Source: Betaproteobacteria bacterium
GTDB taxonomy: Bacteria; Pseudomonadota; Gammaproteobacteria; Burkholderiales; Methylophilaceae
DNA: 64,000 bases
Assembly: GCA_016867975.1 (NCBI GenBank)
Contig: VGIC01000007.1
Span: forward strand, 1 to 64,000
Direction of reading: 5' to 3'
How positions within the stretch are numbered: the stretch's first letter is position 1; the number at the start of each line of letters is the position of its first letter. The position numbers and the translations under genes were made by a program. Under the pieces are notes generated by a model. That model searched no databases and was not told where the DNA came from. It was given only the letters and a program-made list of their open reading frames with translations. Positions 57,449-64,000 of this stretch are shown one piece after another.

Positions 57449-57502
57449 AAGCTGATACTCGCAAAAAATGTATTGATAGAAATATCCTTTATAGAAGTGC
57501 TC
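57449..57502. repeat. MITE-like repeat, degenerate copy 5
   Basis: GCTGATACTCGCAAAAAATG at 57451-57470 matches GCTGATGCTCACAAAAAATG in copy 2, followed by TATTGATAGAA. The segment ends TTTATAGAAGTGCTC, close to the inverted family end TTTATAGAAGTGCCC. It is shorter than others and has no clear left end. The end contains the likely GTG start codon of the next gene. Confidence 0.65.
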
Positions 57503-58216
57503 TTTAATCACATCAAACTAGTCAGCTTTGCGTTGCTTCTATCCATAGCTTCACAGGCATCGGCACAGCAAACAACACGACCTACCCACATACAGGCCAC
57601 CTATGAAGTGACCAAAAATGGTCAGCCGTTTGCCAGGGTGAAAGAACAGTTTATTGTTTCTGAAAATGGCTACAAAATAGAGAGCGTTACCAAGGGGGTG
57701 GGCGTATACAGCTTGCTTGGTGATCGTATGCTTGCGAGTTCTGGAGAGGTTGCTGCGCAAGGACTTAAACCTGCACGTTTTGAGCTACGTCAGGGTGATA
57801 ATGCCAAAAAATTCCTGCTATCGGAGTTTGACTGGACACATCAGACTCTACGCATGACAGTGAAGGGTAAGGTAAAAGAAACGCCGTTGGCAGAAGGTAC
57901 ACAGGATTTGGCTAGTTATGCTTATCAGTTCATGTTTTTGCCAGCCCCGATCCAAGATGCCATTAACGTGACACTTACGACCGGCAAAAAAGTCAATCAG
58001 TATCAATATAAAGTGGCTTCTGAACATGAAAATGTCGAGGCTGCGGGCATCAGGTACAAGACCTTGCACCTGATGCAGTCAGATCAACAGGACAAGACAG
58101 AAACTAAAGAACTCTGGCTGGCAGTTGAGCAGTATCATTTGCCAGTGCGCATTCTAATGGTGGATGAAAACGGGCAAAAATTGGAACAGACTCTGACGGA
58201 GCTACACGTAGAATAG
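57497..58216 (+). CDS. DUF3108 domain periplasmic protein
   Basis: A 239-residue protein if started at the GTG (57497), which begins a normal signal peptide (MLFNHIKLVSFALLLSIASQASA). An in-frame TTG at 57434 would add 21 residues encoded by a degenerate repeat copy, so it is unlikely. The mature part has the DUF3108 pattern (ATYEVTKNGQPFARVKEQFIVSENGYKIES). Function is unknown to me. It lies 72 bp after purM. Confidence 0.82.
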   Translation: MLFNHIKLVSFALLLSIASQASAQQTTRPTHIQATYEVTKNGQPFARVKEQFIVSENGYKIESVTKGVGVYSLLGDRMLASSGEVAAQGLKPARFELRQGDNAKKFLLSEFDWTHQTLRMTVKGKVKETPLAEGTQDLASYAYQFMFLPAPIQDAINVTLTTGKKVNQYQYKVASEHENVEAAGIRYKTLHLMQSDQQDKTETKELWLAVEQYHLPVRILMVDENGQKLEQTLTELHVE

Positions 58217-58262
58217 CCCCTTGGAATAACCTCCTGAAATAGCACGTTGGGATAGCCCCATT
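58211..58262. repeat. Imperfect tandem repeat, four units of 13 bp
   Basis: The units read GAATAGCCCCTTG, GAATAACCTCCTG, AAATAGCACGTTG and GGATAGCCCCATT. They span the last codon and stop of the DUF3108 gene and end 44 bases before the RsmB-like gene. Confidence 0.75.
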
Positions 58263-58306
58263 ATGATCAACATCACAGCCCCTATATTTATTAAAGAATC
58301 CCTAAT

Positions 58307-59605
58307 ATGACGCCCAATCTCATTCGGCAAGCTTCTGTCGTACTTTCTAATTTGCTGACATTCAGCGGCCCTGCTGATGCTAAATTAAGTGAGTTTTTCC
58401 GTAACCATCGCGATTTAGGGACTAAAGAACGCGCATTCGTCGCCGAGAGTGTCTACGGCGTGTTGCGTCGGTTGCGCTTTCTAAGCACTGTTACCTCAAA
58501 TGACGAGAATGATCCAGATGATGCCCGTAAGCTGATTCTGGCCTGGTTGTTGCGTGTACAGGGCATGAGTATCCGCGAACTGGAGCCTATGCTGAATGAG
58601 CAACAAAAAGAGTGGGCGCATATGATTAAGGCAAAATCTACTGAAGATTTGCCTATCGCAGTGCAGGCAGATGTGCGCGACTGGCTATGGGATAAGCTGA
58701 TGGCGCAGTACGGTGAGGCAGAGGCATTAAAAATCGCCCGTAGTATGCATGAGCAGGCGACATTAGATCTACGGGTGAATATCATCAAGGGAACACGAGA
58801 AGAGGTGCTGGCGAGATTCATCGCTGAAAATACCTCGGGGGAAACCAATGTAACTAAAACGCCCTATTCGCCAGTCGGCATCCGCATGCCAAATCGCATG
58901 AATATTGGTCGCCATGTATTGTTCACTGAGGGGAAAATTGAAGTGCAGGATGAAGGCAGCCAGTTGTTGGCTTACTTGGTGGCGGCTAAACGTGGCATGA
59001 TGATAGCGGATTTTTGCGCGGGTGCCGGGGGCAAAAGTCTGGCAATCGGTGCGTTGATGCGCAATACCGGGCGCTTGTATGCGTTTGATGTGTCAGAAAA
59101 ACGGCTAAATAACTTGGGTCAGCGTCTGAAACGTTCCGGCTTGAGCAATCTTCATGCACAAGTGATCACTGGAGAAACTGATGCTAAACTCAAACGGCTA
59201 AATGGCAAATTCGATCGCGTGCTGGTGGATGCCCCGTGTAGCGGGCTGGGCACATTGCGCCGCAATCCAGACTTGAAATGGCGCCAGACATTACAGGATG
59301 TGGAAGACCTGAATGTCAAGCAAGCAAACATTTTGGCGCGCGCTGCGAAGTTGACCAAAGCAGGCGGAAGGCTGATTTATGCCACTTGTAGCGTGTTAGC
59401 AGAGGAAAACGAGCAAATCGCGGAGCAGTTCCTTGCGACGCATCCTGATTTTAAACTGTTGAATGCTGCCGAGATATTAGCACAGCAGCAAATTGAACTT
59501 GATACTGGTCATTATCTGCAACTGTTGCCGCATGTGCATCATACTGATGGGTTCTTTGCGGCTGTATTTGAGAAGGTGGATGGTAAAACCACATCCGCAA
59601 CTTAA
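58307..59605 (+). CDS. RsmB/NOP-family RNA cytosine-5 methyltransferase
   Basis: A 432-residue SAM-dependent methyltransferase that makes m5C in rRNA. The N-terminal NusB-like part (residues 1-140) precedes the catalytic domain with the SAM loop DFCAGAGGKSLAIGA near 230, the DAPCSGLGTLRRNPDLKW motif (catalytic cysteine helper) near 306 and TCSVLAEENEQ with the catalytic cysteine near 365. RsmB of E. coli is similar in length; assignment to exact C967 is likely but not proven. Confidence 0.9.
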   Translation: MTPNLIRQASVVLSNLLTFSGPADAKLSEFFRNHRDLGTKERAFVAESVYGVLRRLRFLSTVTSNDENDPDDARKLILAWLLRVQGMSIRELEPMLNEQQKEWAHMIKAKSTEDLPIAVQADVRDWLWDKLMAQYGEAEALKIARSMHEQATLDLRVNIIKGTREEVLARFIAENTSGETNVTKTPYSPVGIRMPNRMNIGRHVLFTEGKIEVQDEGSQLLAYLVAAKRGMMIADFCAGAGGKSLAIGALMRNTGRLYAFDVSEKRLNNLGQRLKRSGLSNLHAQVITGETDAKLKRLNGKFDRVLVDAPCSGLGTLRRNPDLKWRQTLQDVEDLNVKQANILARAAKLTKAGGRLIYATCSVLAEENEQIAEQFLATHPDFKLLNAAEILAQQQIELDTGHYLQLLPHVHHTDGFFAAVFEKVDGKTTSAT

Positions 59606-59610
59606 CATCT

Positions 59611-60849
59611 ATGAAAACACCTAGCCTCAATGTCCAAATATTGCTTGCAGCGGCGCTAGGCATTCTCATCGGCATGGCTTTTCAAGTGCTCGGTGTCCTC
59701 CATCCATTTGTGCAAGGCGGCTTGTACGTATCTAGCCTAGTCGGCACGCTGTTTATCGACTTGCTAAAGATGATTCTGATTCCGCTAGTATTTTGTTCCA
59801 TATCAGTCGGCATATCCAATTTGCGACAGCATCAGCAGATGCAGCGCGTTTGGGTCACCACACTACTCTTCTTTATATCCAGTATGGGAATTGCCATATT
59901 GTTGGGCATGGCGGCCAGTTGGTATTTTAAGCCAGGCGCGGGACTGCATTTGGCGATGTTTGAACAAGCAATGCAGAATTACGAGGCCAAGCAACTCCCT
60001 TTGTCTGATTTTATTTCCCAGTTTTTACATGGTTTATTCGTCAATCCGTTTACTGCATTGTCGCAAGGAAATGTGATTGCCGTGGTTGTCTTTGCACTCA
60101 TTCTTGGTATTGCACTGGTAAAAGGCGGTGACCGCTTTCAGCAATTACGGACCTTGATGCAGCAGGGCTTGGAAATTACCATGCTGATTGTAGGTTGGGT
60201 GATGCGACTGGCACCACTCGGCATCATGGCGCTACTCATCAAATTGGTTGCTTTGCAAGATGTAGCAATGCTCAGTACGCTGGCCAAATTTGTCGCAGTA
60301 GTGCTCGGCACCTTGTTAATACATGGTCTGGTGGTGTTGCCACTTATTTTGTATCTGTTCACCCGCCACTCCCCCTTATGGTTCTGGCGGGGTGCGCGTG
60401 AAGCGCTAATCACTGCGTTTGCCACCAGCTCCAGCGCCGCCACGTTACCTATCACGCTACGCAATGCAACGCAGCAACTTCATGTGAAACCTGAAATCGC
60501 AGGTTTTGTGATTCCATTAGGCGCAACCATCAATATGGATGGCACTGCACTTTATGAAGCTGCCGCTGCACTGTTTATCGCTAATCTAGTGGGCGTGGAG
60601 CTTAGTTTTGTTCAGCAACTGGTGATATTTTTCACGGCGATGATCGCTGCCATGGGCGCACCTGGCATCCCGAGTGCAGGCATGGTGACCATGGTGATGG
60701 TACTACAATCTGTCGGCCTGCCCGCAGAGGCAATCGCTATTCTGTTACCGATTGACCGACTGCTGGATACCTTGCGCACTGCAATGAATGTTCAGGGAGA
60801 TATGGTAGGTAGTTTGGTGGTGCAGAAACTGGTTAAGCCAGATCGGTGA
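59611..60849 (+). CDS. Dicarboxylate/amino acid:cation symporter (DAACS family)
   Basis: A 412-residue protein with about eight membrane helices and re-entrant hairpins. The serine-rich ATSSSAATLPITL (HP1) near residue 270, GATINMDGTALYEAAAALFIANL (TM7 NMDGT motif) near 305 and GAPGIPSAGMVTMVMVL (HP2) are present. GltP/DctA-type uptake of C4-dicarboxylates or glutamate/aspartate is expected; the substrate is not determined. It starts five bases after the methyltransferase gene. Confidence 0.92.
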   Translation: MKTPSLNVQILLAAALGILIGMAFQVLGVLHPFVQGGLYVSSLVGTLFIDLLKMILIPLVFCSISVGISNLRQHQQMQRVWVTTLLFFISSMGIAILLGMAASWYFKPGAGLHLAMFEQAMQNYEAKQLPLSDFISQFLHGLFVNPFTALSQGNVIAVVVFALILGIALVKGGDRFQQLRTLMQQGLEITMLIVGWVMRLAPLGIMALLIKLVALQDVAMLSTLAKFVAVVLGTLLIHGLVVLPLILYLFTRHSPLWFWRGAREALITAFATSSSAATLPITLRNATQQLHVKPEIAGFVIPLGATINMDGTALYEAAAALFIANLVGVELSFVQQLVIFFTAMIAAMGAPGIPSAGMVTMVMVLQSVGLPAEAIAILLPIDRLLDTLRTAMNVQGDMVGSLVVQKLVKPDR

Positions 60850-60865
60850 GCATAAAAGCTAAACG

Positions 60866-63800
60866 CTAGTGATTAAATCTTTGCGCTTTATGCATCACCA
60901 GTGAATAAGCGACGGGCACCACCACCAATGTGAGTAATGTGGATGAAACCATCCCGCCAATAATCGCAATGGACAGCGGTTTATTAGTCTCGCTTCCAGC
61001 GCCTAAACCGAGTGCCGCTGGCAACAGCGCCAGGATGATGGTCAATGATGTCATCAGCACAGGACGCAATCTAATCGGACAAGCTTGCTTCAGCGCATCA
61101 TTGATGCTGGCGCCTCTCTCACGTAATTGATTGGTCAAGTCCACGAGGAGGATGGAGTTTTTTGCTACCAGTCCAATGAGCAGCACCAGCCCAATCATTG
61201 AATAGATATTCAGACTGTTGCCTGTGATCAGCAAGGCGATTAGCCCACCAATAATGGCGAGCGGCTGTGCCAGCATAATGATGACTGGTTGTAGGAATGA
61301 GTTAAACTGACTGGCTAACACCATATAAAGCAAGATCAAGCCCAGCGTGAACACGAATTGGATGTTCTTGAAAGTTTTGCCGAACTCTTCTGCCTGCCCG
61401 GTCAGTTTGAGCGTGTATTCAGGGGGGACAACTTTAGCTACGGTTGCTTTTACCAGACTGATGGCATCCCCCAGCGGCATATTTGGGTTGGCGTAGAAGT
61501 TGGCGGCATACTGCAAATCATACCGACCGATGACAGCGGGCCCCAGCTCCCGTTTAAAGTTCACCACAGCATCAATACGTACCAGACTGCCATTGGTACT
61601 GCGTAAATAGATTTTTTTCAGGTCGTCTAAGTTGCTCAACTGACCTTCGGTGGCCTTTAGGCGGACGTCGTAACGCTGTCCATCGCCCGTGGTGTCATTG
61701 AATTTTGCAATATTGACGCCCCCGGCATAAAGACTGACCGCATTCGCGATCTCAGTGGCATTCAGCCCTAATGTTGCGGCTTTAGCTCGATCGACCTGAA
61801 CATCGATCTGAGGCAGATCCAATTGAACATCAAGATCGACCTTACCCATGTTCGTTTCGTTGCTTAATGCTTGTTGTAATAGTGTGGAGATACGACCAAT
61901 TTCCTGCAGGTTATTGCCAGACAGATTGAACTGCAGTTTTTCTGAGCGCTGACCGCGTACCACGGAGGGAGGTGCCGGCAACGCACGAACGCCTGGGATA
62001 AGGTCTAATTGTTTCCTGAGCTCTTTGATGAGTGCCTGCTGGCTTTTCTCACGCGCCTGCTTCGGTTTAAGTCGCACGATCACGATGCCCTGGTTGACCT
62101 GCCCGCGCGAGCCGGTGCCTATGCTGGCAAAGTAACTGGCAACTTCTTGTGGATGGCTGGCCACAACGGCCTCGACTAACTTCAATCTGGAGTCCGTATA
62201 GTCAAGGCTGGAGCCTAGCGGCGTTTTGATGTTAATGCTAAAGCTACTTTCATCCACTTCGGGAGCAAAATCTTTCACAACGTATTTGAGTGAGTAAAAG
62301 CCCGTAATTGCAATGAAAAATGCAGTGAACACCAGCACAAAGCCGCGATGATTAAGTGCCGCATACAGTAATTTTCTGTAAAAGGTGTCTAACTTACCCA
62401 ACATGCGACCCGTGGCACGATAGATGGTATTTTCATTGTGGGTGACGCTGAGGTAGCGTGAGCACAGCATGGGTGTGAGGGTCAGTGAAACCAAAAGAGA
62501 AACAAGCACGCCAAAGGTCACCACCACGGCGAATGATTTGATAAACATGCCCAGGATGCCGCTCATAAAAATCACCGGTGCAAAAATACAAACCAGTGAC
62601 AAAGAGGAGGCAATGACCGCGAATACGACCTCATTACTGCCGAGGATGGTAGCGCGGGTGCGGAAGGCGGCCACTTTCTTAGGGTCGCTCATCTCGTCGG
62701 GGCTAAGTGTATTCCCGTTTTCGCCTGACATATGTCGCAATATGCTCTCGCGTACGACAATGGCATCATCGACCACCACCCCGATGAGCAGGAGCAAAGC
62801 CAGCATGGTCATGCTGTTGAAGGTGTAGCCGGAAAAATACATAATAGCGATCGCACCCAGCAGTGACACCGGAATCTCCAAGCAAATCATCAGGGTAGAG
62901 CTGAATGAGCGCATAAAAATGAGTACGATCAATGCGGCAAACAGTGTGCCTTCTACCAGATGTTGCTTGAGTGACGAAACAAGCTGATTGATAAAAATGC
63001 CGTCGTTGGTGGAAATTTCCAGAGATAGCCCTGGAGGCAGGTTGGGGCGTATGTCCTGCTCCAGGCGCCGCTCAACTTCTTTGATAATTTCCATCGTGTT
63101 GGCATTGGCGATTTTCACCATACCCAAACCGACCGTCGGCTTGTTGTTGTATCGTGCGATCTGGCGGTGATCTGAGATACCATCTACAACAGTTGTAACG
63201 TCTTTTAGGCGAATAGAGGCTCCCTCTTTGTGGGCAATGATGAGGTCACTCAAATCTTTAAGATTGTGGAACTCAAGATCAAGTTTTAACAGTTGCTCAG
63301 ATTGGGTGCTGACTAAGAAGCCGCCTGGTAGCTGGATATGCTCGCGATTAAATGCATTGATGAGGTCGCTAGCCGTGAGTTGGTAGGCAGCCATTCGTTC
63401 GGGAAGCAGGTTGACGCGAATGACGCGGTCACGCCGTCCGCCAATGCTGACTTCCCCCACCCCATTGATGGTTTCGAATTTCTTCTTCAGCACATTTTCT
63501 GCATACAAATTCAGCTGCTGAATAGTACGGTCACCGCTCAGTGCCAACCAGATCACCGCCGAAGCATTGGTATCGACCTTTTGGATAGTAGGTGGGTCGG
63601 CATCGGTAGGCAGACGTCGTAGCACTTGGCTAACTTTGGTCTGCACTTCGTTATAGGCAACATCAATATCTTTATCGAGTGAGAAGGTGATGGTAATGCT
63701 GGAGACCCCTGGTGAAGAGGATGATTGAATGTGATCGATGCCGGGCGTGGTGTTCACGGCAGACTCAATGATGCTGGTGACGCTGGTGTCGATGACATCT

Positions 63801-63967
63801 GGATTGGCACCACGCAAGGTGGTGTTGATCATGATAATGGGAAAATCGATGGACGGGATGCGATCGACGCCGATGCGTTGGTATGAAATGATACCGAACA
63901 ACACAATAACAGCGGACAGCATCCAAGCCAGGACGTGGCGTTTGATGGATAGTTCAGGTAGCGTCAT
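60866..63967 (-). CDS. RND-family efflux pump permease (HAE1 type)
   Basis: A 1033-residue inner-membrane proton antiporter. The conserved aspartate pair of TM4 is in GVVVDDAIVVRESI near residue 402. Twelve membrane helices and two large periplasmic loops are evident (N-terminal SIKRHVLAWMLSAVIVLFGIISYQRIGVDRIPSIDFP). The MdtB/C-like sequence pattern is closer to multidrug pumps than to metal (CzcA) pumps. The start codon is 33 bp from the window edge and the membrane-fusion partner probably lies beyond it. TolC (46115) could serve as outer-membrane channel. Confidence 0.93.
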   Translation of the reverse strand: MTLPELSIKRHVLAWMLSAVIVLFGIISYQRIGVDRIPSIDFPIIMINTTLRGANPDVIDTSVTSIIESAVNTTPGIDHIQSSSSPGVSSITITFSLDKDIDVAYNEVQTKVSQVLRRLPTDADPPTIQKVDTNASAVIWLALSGDRTIQQLNLYAENVLKKKFETINGVGEVSIGGRRDRVIRVNLLPERMAAYQLTASDLINAFNREHIQLPGGFLVSTQSEQLLKLDLEFHNLKDLSDLIIAHKEGASIRLKDVTTVVDGISDHRQIARYNNKPTVGLGMVKIANANTMEIIKEVERRLEQDIRPNLPPGLSLEISTNDGIFINQLVSSLKQHLVEGTLFAALIVLIFMRSFSSTLMICLEIPVSLLGAIAIMYFSGYTFNSMTMLALLLLIGVVVDDAIVVRESILRHMSGENGNTLSPDEMSDPKKVAAFRTRATILGSNEVVFAVIASSLSLVCIFAPVIFMSGILGMFIKSFAVVVTFGVLVSLLVSLTLTPMLCSRYLSVTHNENTIYRATGRMLGKLDTFYRKLLYAALNHRGFVLVFTAFFIAITGFYSLKYVVKDFAPEVDESSFSINIKTPLGSSLDYTDSRLKLVEAVVASHPQEVASYFASIGTGSRGQVNQGIVIVRLKPKQAREKSQQALIKELRKQLDLIPGVRALPAPPSVVRGQRSEKLQFNLSGNNLQEIGRISTLLQQALSNETNMGKVDLDVQLDLPQIDVQVDRAKAATLGLNATEIANAVSLYAGGVNIAKFNDTTGDGQRYDVRLKATEGQLSNLDDLKKIYLRSTNGSLVRIDAVVNFKRELGPAVIGRYDLQYAANFYANPNMPLGDAISLVKATVAKVVPPEYTLKLTGQAEEFGKTFKNIQFVFTLGLILLYMVLASQFNSFLQPVIIMLAQPLAIIGGLIALLITGNSLNIYSMIGLVLLIGLVAKNSILLVDLTNQLRERGASINDALKQACPIRLRPVLMTSLTIILALLPAALGLGAGSETNKPLSIAIIGGMVSSTLLTLVVVPVAYSLVMHKAQRFNH

Positions 63968-64000
63968 GTTAAAAGTTCAAACTGTATTAAACTGCAGCGT

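Overview
The window looks like chromosome from a methylotrophic betaproteobacterium, most likely family Methylophilaceae. This is inferred from gene order, protein sequence and a moderate GC content, not from a database search. The order tRNA-Pro / MerR / ihfA / pheTS / rplT / rpmI / infC / thrS / tRNA-Val, the complete nuoA-N block followed by a DUF2818 gene, and the block rpoE-rseA-mucB-rseC-mucD-lepA-lepB-DUF4845-rnc-era-recO-pdxJ-acpS are all typical of Betaproteobacteria. Almost everything here is core genome. There is no prophage, CRISPR array, intact transposase or defence island.

Layout. 1-8 kb (minus strand): translation genes (infC, rpmI, rplT, pheST, thrS), IHF alpha and two tRNAs. 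8-23.7 kb (minus): a NUDIX hydrolase, then the 14-gene NADH:quinone oxidoreductase operon. 23.7-25.6 kb: a structured repeat, a sugar nucleotidyltransferase and decayed transposase fragments. 25.6-37.2 kb (minus): the envelope-stress sigma factor with its regulators and the downstream lep/rnc/era/recO/pdxJ/acpS/tcdA genes, with nadB divergent. 39-43.7 kb (minus): a thioredoxin-like protein, a nitroreductase and a split B12-dependent ribonucleotide reductase with a promoter and NrdR-type operator. 44-56 kb: waaA, tolC, pcm, moaC, an M48 peptidase with soxYZ, peroxiredoxin, a COG2509 flavoprotein, hda and a PerM-type protein. 56-64 kb: purM, a DUF3108 protein, an RsmB-like RNA methyltransferase, a DAACS symporter and an RND pump.

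The main unexplained signal is a family of short, non-coding, terminally inverted repeats whose ends read roughly GGGCRCTTCTATAAAT. I find five copies (near 8.1, 24.0, 39.7, 51.8 and 57.5 kb). One has a perfect 5-bp flanking direct repeat. Two sit 20-30 bp upstream of the start codons of a thioredoxin-like gene and a peroxiredoxin gene. One supplies the likely GTG start codon of a gene, and one abuts a stop codon. The copies share internal palindromic modules in different combinations, so this looks like a MITE-like family that touches gene boundaries.

Other points of interest: an AUA start codon for infC, a tRNA-Val(GAC) gene with C at position 33, a large imperfect palindrome between the two halves of nrdJ, a soxYZ pair without other sox genes, a CDPC thioredoxin-like protein, a 20-bp perfect palindrome at 52.1 kb, and two short tandem repeats.
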